A DNA stretch of 64,000 bases from AC-56 sp963824865 (GCA_963824865.1 CAWGQQ010000005.1:1-64000), one strand, 5' to 3'; counted from the first letter of the stretch, positions 45,553-56,741 are shown. Translations and numbers: made by a program. Notes: generated by a model not told the origin, from the letters alone.

Positions 45553-46845
45553 GGCCGGGACGCGCTCCGGGGGAACTCGCCGGCGCGCCGGCTCGTGACG
45601 GGCGCCGGTGGGGGCGGAGCTGGAGCCCTCGGTGAGCGGCCGGCTGCAGAGGAGCTGGTAGACGGCGTTCTGCCCGGTCTCGAACGAGTTGCGGGCAGCC
45701 CGCAGATAGAGGCGCCAGACGCGCAGGCGCTCCGAGCCCGCCAGGCGCTCGGCCTCGTCGAGGTGCTGCTCGAAGCGGGTCGTCCAGTGGCGCAGCGTCT
45801 CGGCGTAGTCGGTGTGGAGGTTCTCGACGTTGAGCGCCTCGAAGCCGGCCCGTTCGAAGGCGAGCATCATGCGCGACAGGTTGAGCAGCTCGCCGTCTGG
45901 GAACACGTAGCGGTTGGAGAACTCGCCGCCAATTTGGGCGCCGCCCTCCTGGGGCGGGACCGCGACGATGCCGTGGTTGAGCACTCGACCGCCGGGCTCC
46001 AGCACCTGGGCGATCTGACGGGCGTACTCGTCGATCTGCGCCTCGCCCACGTGCTCGACCATGCCGATGCTGGCGATCGCGTCGAAGCGCTCCTCGACGC
46101 AGGTCGCGGTAGTCCATCACCCTGAACTCGACCTGGTCGCCGACTCCGCCTCGCGCGCCAGCTCCCTCGCCAGCTCAGCCTGCGGCTCCGAGAGCGTGAT
46201 CCCCCAGACCGAGGCGCCGTGCTCGCGCGCGGCGTGGATCGCAAGGCTTCCCCAGCCGCAGCCGATGTCGAGCATGCGCTGGCCGGGCTCCAGCTCGAGC
46301 TTGCGGCAGATCAGCTCGAGCTTGGCGCGCTGAGCTTCCTCCAAGGTCTCCGTCCCAGGCTCGAACAGCGCGCAGCTGTAGGTCATCGTCTCGTCCAGGA
46401 ACAGCGCGAAGAACTCGTTCGAGACGTCGTAGTGATGGCGGACGGCCTCCGCGTCGCGCCGCTTCGTGTGCCGGCGCCCGCGCGGGCGCAGCTCGGCGGC
46501 TGGGGGTTGGGGGCGGCGATTGAGGCCCGCGGCCCGCAGCGCCGCGGCTCCGAACCGCAGCCGCTGCGGCAAGCTGAGCGGAGGCGGGTGCCAGCGGCCG
46601 AGCAGGGCGATCGCCCCGTCCAGGTCGTCGACGTCGATCTCCCCGCAGACGTAGGCGCGGCCGAGCCCCAGCTCACCGGGGGCGCGCAGGAGGTGGCCGA
46701 TCGCACGCGGCGAGCGGATGGTCAGCGTCGGGCCGTTCCGCGTCGACGGCACGCGGATCCCGTCCCAGAACTCGATCGTGAAGGGGCGATCGGGAAGCGC
46801 GCTCTGGATGCTGCGACGCAGCCGGTCCGTGCTCGATCCCGGCAC
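45550..46845 (-). CDS. cfa: Cyclopropane-fatty-acyl-phospholipid synthase family methyltransferase, two frameshifts
   Basis: It starts at ATG 46845. The N-terminal lipid-side domain (LTIRSPRAIGHLLRAPGELG, RAYVCGEIDVDDLDGAIALL) is followed by the SAM methyltransferase core: AVRHHYDVSNEFFALFLDET, TYSCALFEPGTETLEEAQRA and MLDIGCGWGSLAIHAAREHG (SAM glycine loop), then ITLSEPQAELARELA. Breaks lie near 46130 and 46105. The rest reads FDAIASIGMVEHVGEAQIDE, GRVLNHGIVAVPPQEGGAQI, NRYVFPDGELLNLSRMMLAF and HYAETLRHW-like (DYAETLRHWTTRFEQHLDEA). It adds a methylene or methyl to unsaturated phospholipid acyl chains. About 432 residues are restored. Confidence 0.9.
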
Positions 46846-47028
46846 AGACGCGAGCCTAGCTCAAACACAGAGGCGGTCGAGACGTCAAGTGCCTACAGGC
46901 TCGAAGACGCGTCGGCGTGGAAGTCATGGGCGCCGAATCAACCGCGTATGACAAGGCGATGGAACGCGCGCGCCACGTGGCGGATACCACTCAGTCTCAA
47001 GGCCAAGAGCAAGACATCGAGGAGAGCG

Positions 47029-47903
47029 ATGGACACAAACCGCTGGAAGAGATTCGTCGCAGTCGGGGCAAGCGCGCTCGTGGTGGCCGCCGGTGCCGCG
47101 GCGCCGCGTCAGCAGGGAACCGAGCTCGAACTGCTCCACGAGAAGGTGCCGGAACTAGCGCTGGCGGGCCTGTTCGGACGCCGACGGACTAAGTCGCGGG
47201 CGCGGTCGGTTCGCCGATCGCGCCCTCGCATCGAGTTCCTCTGCGCGCCCGAGGACAAGGGCGTGATCGCCGAGCCGGTCCTCGCCCGGACCACTCAGCC
47301 GGCGTGGTTCAAGCGGCTGCCGGGACAGGACGGTGCGCAGCTGTCCGCGACGAACAACGGTCTGACCGTCAAGCGCTGCGTCCCGTTCCTCGACGCCCTG
47401 AGCATCGGGTGGATCGTCCCGCTGGCGGCCACCGTTCGTCTTGAGATCAGCGATGGCGGACGGGCGGTCTCGGCGGGCTGGAGTTCATCATGAGATGGTG
47501 AGCTCGCACGCTCCCCACCAGGCCGCCGGCCATCCGTACGAGCCTCGTCCGACGATGAATTCCACAACCCGTGGACGATCCGCACGCCGAGCGGTGCAGT
47601 TGCCTCGTCCCGCCCCTAAACCGGCCCAATGGCGTCGTCGAGGTCTTCAGCGGCGTCGTCGACACCGACGTGTACGTCTCGCCGATCAACTTTCCGTTCG
47701 TCGCGGTCGCTGAGGACGGCGTCCACATCATCCCCAAGGGGACACCGCTGATCCAGGTCATCCCGTTCGAGCGCAAGGACGAGCGCCTTGAGGGCGACGT
47801 CCGTGCCGAGTCCGAGCAGGAAGCTGCCGAGCGCGAACAGGTCTTCCGGAATACGCTCGCCGGAGACGGCTGGTACCGCGCGGAGTCACGCGCAAGACGC
47901 TGA
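47029..47903 (+). pseudogene. Unrecognised protein with DUF6065-like C-terminus, frameshifted
   Basis: From ATG 47029 (behind GAGGAGAG) a basic, Ala-rich N-terminus (RWKRFVAVGASALVVAAGAA) could be a signal or anchor. Then come PRIEFLCAPEDKGVIAEPVL, NNGLTVKRCVPFLDALSIGW and IVPLAATVRLEISDGG. Frames change near 47480-47490 and 47560, after which NFHNPWTIRTPSGYSCLF-like, PPLNRPNGVVEVFSGVVDTD, VYVSPINFPFVAVAEDGVHI and IPKGTPLIQVIPFERKDERL run to a stop at 47901-47903. The HNPWTIRTP..Y..LF..P.NRP pattern resembles DUF6065-type proteins, but I cannot confirm it. It is the only plus-strand gene between two minus-strand genes, which suggests separate acquisition. Confidence 0.5.
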
Positions 47904-47934
47904 CCGAGGGGCTACAGAGCCGGCCAGGTCGGGA

Positions 47935-47957
47935 ACGCCCCGCACTTTGCGGGGCGT
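47935..47957 (+). terminator. Hairpin after the 47029 gene
   Basis: ACGCCCCGC (47935-47943), loop ACTTT, GCGGGGCGT (47949-47957): nine perfect pairs, 32 bases after the stop. No T-run follows directly, but TGTGTGTTTTTTT lies at 47981-47993. Confidence 0.6.
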
Positions 47958-47979
47958 CTGGGGTACAGGGAGGAGAGAT

Positions 47980-48015
47980 ATGTGTGTTTTTTTCGGGGGT
48001 AGGCCGGACGCCTAG
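47980..48015 (+). other. 11-codon ORF with a strong ribosome site
   Basis: GGGAGGAGAGAT precedes ATG 47980, which opens MCVFFGGRPDA and stops at 48013-48015, convergent with and overlapping the end of the next gene. The ribosome site is unusually good for so short a frame. It may be a leader/decoy or the start of a lost gene. Phage and island proteins sometimes begin with similar MC-F-GG sequences. Confidence 0.25.
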
Positions 48016-48371
48016 GCGCCTGCGGGAACGCTGAACCGCGTTGATGCGGTCAGTGCCACCGACGCGACGCCAACGCCGACCAAAAAGACTCCTTGGGCCC
48101 ACTCGCCGGTGGCGATCCCGATCGCCAGCCCGGAGATTCCGGTAAACGCCGCCAGCATGTAGTCGAATCCCGCGTGGGCCGAGAGCGGGATCGTGCGCCC
48201 GGGGCCTGCCGCCTGCACGGCGAAGCCGAGCAGAAGCGCCCCGATCACGAAGGCGACCACGGTGGCCGCCTCGCCGAATCCGAGCAGAAACGGAGCTGCG
48301 ATCACAGCGGGCGCGGCCGCCATCTCGATCGCTGCGTGAGCCGACAGGGGTATTGCTCGTGAGACTGCCAT
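48012..48371 (-). CDS. Four-helix membrane protein with internal duplication
   Basis: It has 119 residues from ATG 48371; ATG 48383 is in frame and adds MKCV. Two similar halves each start with IPLSAHA: SRAIPLSAHAAIEMAAAPAV with helices through GFGEAATVVAFVIGALLLGF, then GRTIPLSAHAGFDYMLAAFT with ISGLAIGIATG and GVFLVGVGVASVALTA. This gives four hydrophobic helices in a two-fold repeat. No SPW motif is present, though the size and repeat recall that group. The function is unknown. A CRP-type palindrome lies 37 bases upstream, so it is probably under regulated transcription. Confidence 0.7.
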   Translation of the reverse strand: MAVSRAIPLSAHAAIEMAAAPAVIAAPFLLGFGEAATVVAFVIGALLLGFAVQAAGPGRTIPLSAHAGFDYMLAAFTGISGLAIGIATGEWAQGVFLVGVGVASVALTASTRFSVPAGA

Positions 48372-48407
48372 TACGCATTTCAAGATACGAACATATGTGC
48401 GATTCGT

Positions 48408-48425
48408 GTGTGATCGGGATCACAC
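48408..48425. promoter_or_regulatory. CRP/FNR-type operator palindrome
   Basis: GTGTGATC-GG-GATCACAC is a perfect 18-base palindrome and contains TGTGA-N6-TCACA, the textbook CRP half-sites. It sits 37 bases upstream of the 4-helix membrane gene (minus strand) and 170 bases upstream of tlyA (plus strand). Either could be the target; the spacing favours the minus-strand gene. Confidence 0.6.
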
Positions 48426-48594
48426 TTGCTCATTGCCTTCGCGTAGCGCGCTGGCCGGCACTCGCTTTTAGGTTTCCTTCGCCCGAGCAGGCAAGAATCC
48501 AGCGGGACGGCTGGAGGCGGCCTTCGGGACGGCCAGCCGTCCTTTTGTTGCCCGAATCCCACCCGATCGGGGTGCGGCGATGTACCGTTGCGCC

Positions 48595-49377
48595 ATGGAG
48601 CGGCGCAGGATCGACACCCTGCTGGCGGAGCGCGGACTGGCCGGATCGCGCACCAGCGCGGCGGCCTCGGTGCGTGCCGGAAGGGTGCGGATCGGAAATG
48701 GCGGTAGGCGGGCGGCCAAGCCCGGCCAGCTCGTGCCGACCGACACGGAGCTCGAGGTCGAGACGCATGCTCGCTTCGTCTCCCGCGGAGGCCTCAAGCT
48801 CGAGCAGGCGCTCGACGCTTTCGGAATCGAGGTGGAGGGCCGCTCTTGCCTCGACGTCGGCGCTTCGACGGGCGGCTTCACCGACTGCCTGCTTCAACGC
48901 GGCGCTGCGCGGGTGGTCGCGCTCGACGTCGGCTACGGCCAGCTTGACTGGGGCCTTCGCAACGACCCCCGGGTCCAGGCGATCGAGCGAAAGAACGCGC
49001 GGGAGCTGTCGCCCGCCGACCTTCCGTACGAGCCCGACCTGGCGACGATCGACGTCTCCTTCATCTCGCTGGCCAAGGTGCTGCCGGCGGTGGCCGGCTG
49101 CCTGGCACCCGGCGGGGAGGTCCTCGCCCTGGTCAAGCCCCAGTTCGAGCTGGGGCGGGGTCGCGCCAAGGGAGGCGTGGTGCGCTCGGCGGACGACCGG
49201 CGCGAGGCGCTTCTATCCGTCGGCGAGGCCGCCCAGGCGATGGGCCTCGCGGTCAAGGGCTTTGCCTCGTCCGGGCTCGCGGGGCCGAAGGGCAACCGCG
49301 AGAGCTTCGTCTGGTGTGGCCTCGAGGGCCCCGGCGTCGAGGATCTGGAAGCCGCGGCTCGGGAGGTCGAGCCATGA
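48595..49377 (+). CDS. tlyA: TlyA-family 16S/23S rRNA 2'-O-methyltransferase
   Basis: It is intact, with 260 residues from ATG 48595. An N-terminal S4 RNA-binding domain (RRIDTLLAERGLAGSRTSAA, RVRIGNGGRRAAKPGQLVP) is followed by HARFVSRGGLKLEQALDAFG. The FtsJ-like core has CLDVGASTGGFTDCLLQRGA (SAM loop near 86), VVALDVGYGQLDWGLRNDPR, DLATIDVSFISLAKVLPAVA and ALVKPQFELGR with the catalytic Lys. In mycobacteria it methylates C1409/C1920 and gives capreomycin sensitivity. The gene starts the tlyA-nadK-recN-steA block and overlaps nadK by four bases. Confidence 0.94.
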   Translation: MERRRIDTLLAERGLAGSRTSAAASVRAGRVRIGNGGRRAAKPGQLVPTDTELEVETHARFVSRGGLKLEQALDAFGIEVEGRSCLDVGASTGGFTDCLLQRGAARVVALDVGYGQLDWGLRNDPRVQAIERKNARELSPADLPYEPDLATIDVSFISLAKVLPAVAGCLAPGGEVLALVKPQFELGRGRAKGGVVRSADDRREALLSVGEAAQAMGLAVKGFASSGLAGPKGNRESFVWCGLEGPGVEDLEAAAREVEP

Positions 49378-50249
49378 GCGCACGCGCGGAGCCTGCCGCC
49401 GCGGTGCGCACCGCGGTCGTCCTCACCCACACCCATCCTGAGCAGACCTCGGCCGCCCTTCGGGAGGCGGTCGCTGCCGCCGAGCGCGCCTCCTGTGTGC
49501 TCGCCGTGACCCCCAACGAGCTGGAGAAGCACGGCGAGGCCGCCGCGGGGATGGAGGTCCGCGAGGATCTTCCCGAGCGCCCCGACCTGTGCCTGGTGCT
49601 CGGCGGGGACGGCACGATACTCAGCGCGCTCCGCCGCTATGCGGGCAGCGGCGTGCCGGTGTTCGGGATCAACTTCGGCACCGTAGGCTTCCTGGCCGCG
49701 GTCGAGCGCGATCAGCTCGCCGATGGCCTGTCGCGCGCATTCGGCGGCGACTTCGAGGTCATGGATCTCCCTGGATTGAGGGCGGCGATCGACGCCGCGA
49801 GGCCGATCGCTCTCAACGACGTCTCGTTCATCCGCCGCCCTCTTGGCCGGGTCGCCGAGCTCTCCTACCGGCTCGGGGGGCAGGAGGTCGGGCGCGTGCG
49901 ATGCGACGGCTTGGTCGCTGCCACTCCGGCGGGCTCCACCGGCTACAACCTCGCCAACCAGGGCCCGATCCTCGCCTGGGGCGTCGAGGGCTACGTGGTC
50001 AGCTTCATCGCCCCGCATACGCTGACGGCCCGGGCCCTCGTGGTGGCGCCAGACGATGTCCTCCACGTGGGCAACGCCGCCGGTCGCGAGGCCGTGGACG
50101 TGGTCCTCGACGGAGAGCACGTCGGCGAGCTCCGGAGTGGGGAGGAGATCGAGGTCGGCTTCCGCCGCAGCGTCGGGCGGCTGGCACAGCTCCCCGGGTC
50201 CAACTTCTATCGCCGCATCGGCGACAAGTTCGGCCGCATCGGTCACTGA
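49374..50249 (+). CDS. nadK: NAD kinase
   Basis: It is intact, with 291 residues from ATG 49374. LCLVLGGDGTILSALRRYAG carries the GGDG motif with the catalytic Asp near 76. GVPVFGINFGTVGFLAAVER, IALNDVSFIRRPLGRVAELS (NE/D motif), DGLVAATPAGSTGYNLANQG and SFIAPHTLTARALVVAPDDV (NAD/ATP sites) follow. It phosphorylates NAD to NADP. It is coupled with tlyA, as in Mycobacterium. Confidence 0.96.
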   Translation: MSARAEPAAAVRTAVVLTHTHPEQTSAALREAVAAAERASCVLAVTPNELEKHGEAAAGMEVREDLPERPDLCLVLGGDGTILSALRRYAGSGVPVFGINFGTVGFLAAVERDQLADGLSRAFGGDFEVMDLPGLRAAIDAARPIALNDVSFIRRPLGRVAELSYRLGGQEVGRVRCDGLVAATPAGSTGYNLANQGPILAWGVEGYVVSFIAPHTLTARALVVAPDDVLHVGNAAGREAVDVVLDGEHVGELRSGEEIEVGFRRSVGRLAQLPGSNFYRRIGDKFGRIGH

Positions 50250-50292
50250 GCAGCCGCGAGTCCGTCCCTGGGCGCTGCTAGTAAGGGCCTCG

Positions 50293-51975
50293 ATGCTGCA
50301 CGAGCTGCGGATTGAGAACCTGCTGCTGATCGAGCGGGCCGAGCTTCGCTTCGCGGCCGGGCTCAACGCGATCACCGGCGAGACCGGAGCCGGGAAGACG
50401 ATCCTCGCCCACTCGCTCGACCTGCTGATGGGCGGAAAGGCGCGTTCTCAGATCGTCCGTCCCGGAGCCGACGAGGCCTACGTGGAGGGTGCCTTCGCGT
50501 GTCCCGAGGAGCTGCTCGCCGATCCCGAGCTGGCCGAGCTGCGCGAGCGCCTTCCCAACGACACCGGCGAGATCGTCCTTGGGCGCCGGATCGCGGCCTC
50601 GGGGCGAACCAGCGCATTCGTGCAGGGGCGCTCCGCCTCGGCGGGCGACCTGCGGGCCCTCGGCTCTCGCCTGCTCGCTTTCTACGGACAGCATGAGCAC
50701 CGCCGGCTCGTGCTGTCCTCGGCCCAGCTCGACATCCTCGACGGCTTCGCGGGCCCCAAGCAGCTCGAGCGCCTCGGGCGTTACCGCGACGCTCACGCCG
50801 AGGTCGTGGCGCTGTCGCGCGAGCTGGCCGAATTGGCCGAGCGCGAGGGGGCGAGGGAACGGGACCTCGACCTCCTGCGCTTCGAGCTGGCGGAGATCGA
50901 GGCGGCGTCCCCCGACCCGAACGAGGAGCGCGAGCTGGAAGCGGAGCGCGATCGCCTGCGCCACGCCGAGGGCTTGCGGGCGGGCGCATCGGGTGCGCTG
51001 GCGGCGATCGCCGGGGCCGACGACGACCTGGGCGGCGCGCGCGGCCTTCTTGGAGGGTCTGAGCGCGAGCTGGCGGTGGTGGACGGTGTCGACGCCTCGC
51101 TCGACGCGATCGCCGAGCGGGTCCGGGCGGTCTCCGTCGAGCTCGACGACGCGGCCAGTGCCCTTCGCTCCTACCTGGAGGGAATCGAGGCCGATCCCGG
51201 TCGCCTCGAGCTGATCGAAGAGCGTCTGCAGGCGGTCGATCGCCTGAAGCGAAAGCACGGAGGCTCGATCGAGGAGGTGCTCTCCCACGGGGAGCGATGC
51301 CGGGCCGAGATCGACCGGCTCGAGAACGCCGCGCAGCTGACCGGCGAGCTCGAGCGCCGACTGGACGAGGCAAGCAGGCGCCGCGCGCGGCTTGCCGGAG
51401 AGCTCGGCGAGGCGAGGGCAAGAGCCTCCCGCGGGCTCACCAAGCGGGTCGCCGCCGAGCTCGCCGAGCTGGGCATGAAGGGGGCATCGCTGGAGGCATC
51501 GCTCCATCCCCACCCAGATGGCTTTGGGCCGAAAGGCTCGGAGACGGTCGAGCTGAGCGTGGCCACCAACCCTGGAATCCCGGCCTCACCGCTCCGCGAC
51601 GCCGCCTCGGGCGGCGAGTTGTCGCGAGTCATGCTCGCGCTCACCGGCCTCGGCCACGGGGCCGGCGCCGGGACCCTGGTCTTCGATGAGATCGACGCCG
51701 GAATCGGCGGCGGCGCGGCGCGCGCGGTGGGCGAGAGGCTGGGGCGGCTGGGCGCCGAGCGCCAGGTGATCTGCATCACCCACCTGCCTCAGGTCGCTTC
51801 GTTTGCCGGGGCGCACTTTCGGATCGAGAAGCGAGCTCACGCCGGCCAGGCGAGGGCGACCGTCGATCGGGTGGAGGGCGACGAGCTGGTCGCCGAGATC
51901 GTCCGCATGCTCGGCGCCGGACGAGAGGACGAAGCCGCCAGCCGCCACGCGCGCGAGCTGCTTGCGGCCGCCTGA
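50293..51975 (+). CDS. recN: DNA repair protein RecN
   Basis: It is intact, with 560 residues from ATG 50293. This SMC-like ATPase has MLHELRIENLLLIERAELRF, Walker A GETGAGKTILAHSLDLLMGG at 29-36, LLAFYGQHEHRRLVLSSAQL, a long coiled coil (about 160-370), the ABC signature ASGGELSRVMLALTGL near 437, Walker B TLVFDEIDAGIGGGAARAVG near 462 and the switch ICITHLPQVASFAGAHFRIE. It acts early in double-strand break repair and cohesion. It starts 43 bases after nadK. Confidence 0.96.
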   Translation: MLHELRIENLLLIERAELRFAAGLNAITGETGAGKTILAHSLDLLMGGKARSQIVRPGADEAYVEGAFACPEELLADPELAELRERLPNDTGEIVLGRRIAASGRTSAFVQGRSASAGDLRALGSRLLAFYGQHEHRRLVLSSAQLDILDGFAGPKQLERLGRYRDAHAEVVALSRELAELAEREGARERDLDLLRFELAEIEAASPDPNEERELEAERDRLRHAEGLRAGASGALAAIAGADDDLGGARGLLGGSERELAVVDGVDASLDAIAERVRAVSVELDDAASALRSYLEGIEADPGRLELIEERLQAVDRLKRKHGGSIEEVLSHGERCRAEIDRLENAAQLTGELERRLDEASRRRARLAGELGEARARASRGLTKRVAAELAELGMKGASLEASLHPHPDGFGPKGSETVELSVATNPGIPASPLRDAASGGELSRVMLALTGLGHGAGAGTLVFDEIDAGIGGGAARAVGERLGRLGAERQVICITHLPQVASFAGAHFRIEKRAHAGQARATVDRVEGDELVAEIVRMLGAGREDEAASRHARELLAAA

Positions 51976-52082
51976 GTGGTTGCTCGTTGCGGCTCTAGGA
52001 CGACCCCGGTGAGTCGCTGCCGGGGCAGCTGGGCGAGTCCGAGGCCGTGGAAGTTCAGTTTTCCGGATAATCAGGCGGACTG

Positions 52083-53279
52083 ATGGCGACGCCCGTCCGA
52101 ACTCGTGCGCGGCGCTGGCTCGGGGGCAACGATCCCGCCGTCCCTGGCCCCCCTGCCTCCATCCACGGCAGCGCCAGGCTGGGCCGCAAGACCAAGCAGC
52201 TCGTCAAGCGCCTCGATGCCGGGGACGTGGCGATCATCGATCACGCCGACCTCGATCGGATTTCCGCCGAGGACCTGGTGGCGACGGGAGTGCGGGCGGT
52301 TGTCAACGTCTCGCCCTTCTCCACCGGCCGCTATCCGAACGCCGGGCCGCTGCTCCTGGCGCGGGCCGGGGTGCACCTGATCGACGCGCCCGCGGCGCCG
52401 CTGTTCGAGGAGTTGAAGGATGGCGATCCGGTGGCGATCGTCGGTGGCGAGGTTCGCCGCAACGGAAGCGTGCTGGCGGCGGGCCGCGTGCTCGCTGCCC
52501 CGGAGCTCGCCGAGCAGCTCTCCGAGCATCGCCAGCGGATCGATGAGGCGCTCGCCGCGTTCGCCGAGAACACGATCACCCACCTCCGCGAGGAGGGGGA
52601 GCTCTTGGCGGGGCGGATGGAGCTGCCCCGCACCCGCACGGTGTTTCGCGACCGTCACGTGATGATCGTGGTCAGGGGGACCACCTATCGCAAGGACCTG
52701 CGCGCGCTTCGCGCCTATGTCCGCGACGTCCGCCCGTTGCTCGTCGGGGTCGACGGCGGCGCCGACGCGATCCTGGAGGAAGGGTTGAAGCCGGATCTGG
52801 TGCTGGGCGACATGGACTCGGCGAGCGACGAAGCGCTGCGCTGCGGCGCCGAGCTGGTCGTCCACGCCTATTCGAACGGGCACGCGCCGGGTCGCGCGCG
52901 ACTGGAGCGCCTTGGGCTGGAGCACGAGACGATCCGAGCCGTGGGGACCAGCGAGGACGCCGCCATGCTGCTCGCCTCGGAGAAGGGCGCCGGGCTGATC
53001 GTCAGCGTGGGCGCCCACTTCAACCTGGTCGAGTTCCTCGACAAGGCGCGCGGCGGGATGTCCTCGACCTTCCTGACGCGGCTGCGGGTGGGGGAGCTGT
53101 TGGTGGACGCGAAGGGCGTGAGCCGCCTCTACAACCCGGGCGTCAGCGGTCGCCAGATGGCGCTCCTGCTCGGCGCCCTGCTGATCCTGCTGGCGATCGT
53201 GGTGGCGACGACGCCGGCCCTCAGCGACCTGGTGGACCTGATCTGGCTGAAGCTCAAGATCATTCTCGGCATCAGCTAG
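52083..53279 (+). CDS. steA: SteA-like cytokinetic-ring protein (thiamin pyrophosphokinase-like fold)
   Basis: It is intact, with 398 residues from ATG 52083. IHGSARLGRKTKQLVKRLDA, GDVAIIDHADLDRISAEDLV and ATGVRAVVNVSPFSTGRYPN open the protein. A helical segment (EHRQRIDEALAAFAENTITH) precedes the pyrophosphokinase-like domain VRPLLVGVDGGADAILEEGL, KPDLVLGDMDSASDEALRCG, AMLLASEKGAGLIVSVGAHF and NLVEFLDKARGGMSSTFLTR. A single C-terminal membrane helix (MALLLGALLILLAIVVATTP) follows. In Corynebacterium SteA and SteB act together at the division septum; here the SteB homologue follows 10 bases later. Confidence 0.88.
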   Translation: MATPVRTRARRWLGGNDPAVPGPPASIHGSARLGRKTKQLVKRLDAGDVAIIDHADLDRISAEDLVATGVRAVVNVSPFSTGRYPNAGPLLLARAGVHLIDAPAAPLFEELKDGDPVAIVGGEVRRNGSVLAAGRVLAAPELAEQLSEHRQRIDEALAAFAENTITHLREEGELLAGRMELPRTRTVFRDRHVMIVVRGTTYRKDLRALRAYVRDVRPLLVGVDGGADAILEEGLKPDLVLGDMDSASDEALRCGAELVVHAYSNGHAPGRARLERLGLEHETIRAVGTSEDAAMLLASEKGAGLIVSVGAHFNLVEFLDKARGGMSSTFLTRLRVGELLVDAKGVSRLYNPGVSGRQMALLLGALLILLAIVVATTPALSDLVDLIWLKLKIILGIS

Positions 53280-53289
53280 CGGTGGCCTG

Positions 53290-54202
53290 ATGGGGTACTC
53301 GGCGCGCTATCACGCCGCCTCGCTGGCCGCCGTCTTCCTGGCGCTGGCGATCGGGATCCTGCTCGGGGTCGGCTTGGGCGACAACGTGGTTGAGGACACG
53401 ACGAAGCAGCTGGAGAAGAGCCTCACCTCAGACCTCGCCGACGCCCGCTCCAGCGCTGAGGATCTCCAGGCCGATCTGAGCCGGGAGCGTGAGTTCTCGA
53501 CCCAGATCTTCCCGGCGCTGGTCGACGACCTGCTGCTCGGCGACCGGGTCGCGGTGGTCGCGCTCGGCTCGCTGCCCCAGGAGCTGGAGGATGACATCGA
53601 GTTCGTGGTCGGACGGGACAGCCCGACCGGGGCAAGGCTGGGGGAGGTCGCAGTCGTGCGAGAGCCTCCCGACCTGCGGGCGCTCGCCGACGCGGCCCCT
53701 CCGGTGAGCCCAGCCGGCAGCGTGCGCCGCGACTCGGACGCGCTGTCCGCCCTCGCCCGGCGCGCCGGGCTGTCGCTGGTCAGCGGAGGGCCTCCGTTCG
53801 ATCGCCTACGAGGACGCGCTGCTGGCGGACGTCAGCGGACGGCCGGGAGGGATCGATGCAGTGATCGTGGTTCGCGACCGGCCAAGTGATCTCGGCTCGG
53901 CCAAATCCGACGCCACGGACACACTGGAGGAGGGACTCGTGGACGGGATTCAGAGCGCCGGAGAGATCCCCGTGGTCGGCGTGGAGCGCTCCGACTCGGA
54001 TGGCTCGCAGATCGGCTTCTACACCTCCCAGGGGCTCGAAGCGACGGTGGACAGCATCGACCTGACGTCGGGGCGATTGGCGCTCGCCTACGCGCTGAAC
54101 GGGGTCGAGGGCGACTACGGGATCAAGGCCTCGGCCGAGCGTCTGCTTCCCGTCCTGCGCCGCCCGCCGAGGGCCCCGGTCTCAAGCTCCAGCTCCCGGT
54201 GA
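53290..54202 (+). CDS. steB: SteB/MctB-family membrane-anchored protein, one frameshift
   Basis: ATG 53290. The family start YSARYHAASLAAVFLALAIG with ILLGVGLGDNVV forms the anchor; a coiled coil (LADARSSAEDLQADLSRERE) and VDDLLLGDRVAVVALGSLPQ follow. The frame breaks near 53795; the rest reads IAYEDALLADVSGRPGGIDA, VIVVRDRP, AGEIPVVGVERSDSDGSQIG and LALAYALNGVEGDYGIKASA, with the typical G-x-YG-x-K end, stop at 54200-54202. About 303 residues are restored. The mycobacterial homologue (MctB) was described as a copper-transport protein, the corynebacterial one as a SteA partner. Confidence 0.85.
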
Positions 54203-55061
54203 AGCTCGCCGGGCTGGCGCTCTCTGCCGCAGTCGCCCTGGCCTTCGCCGGCCCGTGGCTGCGGGACATGAAGCGCACCGGGCTCACCCGCGAGAACTAC
54301 CGAGGGCGTTCGCTCGCCTTCCCGGCCGGAGCTGTTCTGCTCGCCTGCTCGCTCGTGGCCCTGGCGCCGCTTGCGCTGCTCGACGATCGCGCCGATCTCG
54401 ACCTGCTCGACCCTGAGCTGCGGCGCTGGGCTGTCTACGTGCTCGGGGTGGCGCTGCTCGGGCTGCTCGACGACGCACTCGGCCATGGCGGGGTGGCGGG
54501 AGCCCCGCGCGGCTGGCGGGGCCACGCCGAGGCGGCGCTCACGGGGCGGTTCTCGACCGGGGCGATCAAGGGTGTCGGGGCCCTGGCGCTCGCCGCCTAC
54601 GCCGTCTCTGGGCGAGGGCGCGAGAGCTTCGACTATCTCGCGGACCTGGCGCTGCTGCTCTTGGCCACCAACTTGTTCAACCTCCTCGACCTGCGACCCG
54701 GGCGGGTGGAGAAGGCGTTCGCGGCATTGCTCGCCGGCCTCTGCCTTGGAGCGTGGACGGTTGCCCCGCTGGAGCTCTTGGGGATCTTCATCGGCCCCGT
54801 CTTGGTCGGCTCCGTGTTCACCTTGCGTGAGCGCGCCATGCTGGGGGACACCGGCTCGAACCTGGTGGGCGCGTTGGCGGGAATCTCGCTGCTGGTCGTG
54901 CTCTCGGACGACGGTCGTTTGGTGGCCTTGGCGATCGTCGCCGCGCTCAACCTGTACGGCGAGTTTCGCTCGATCTCGCGCACGATCGAGGGGGTTCCGC
55001 TGCTTCGCTCTCTAGACTCGCTTGGCAGGTTGACCGAGGCTCAGAAGGCAGACCCCGGAAG

Positions 55062-55065
<4 letters not shown>
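54199..55065 (+). CDS. MraY/WecA-like membrane glycosyltransferase homologue
   Basis: It is intact, with 288 residues, and GTG 54199 overlaps steB by four bases. About nine hydrophobic helices are present. Family motifs: NYRGRSLAFPAGAVLLACSL (substrate loop), GVALLGLLDDALGHGG (the DD motif), LLLLATNLFNLLDLRPGRVE (NxxNLxD motif) and LRERAMLGDTGSNLVGALAG (GD.G.N). It would transfer a phospho-sugar to a polyprenyl phosphate, or be a divergent relative without that activity; the sequence is shorter than MraY (about 360). Its place between steB and pyrG suggests a cell-envelope role. Confidence 0.75.

Positions 55066-56741
<1,676 letters not shown>

Noticed and set aside
43568..46120. 850-codon minus-strand frame across cfa, DUF72 and dxs
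   Set aside because: It merely joins parts of cfa and DUF72 through their frame breaks and then runs antisense through dxs.
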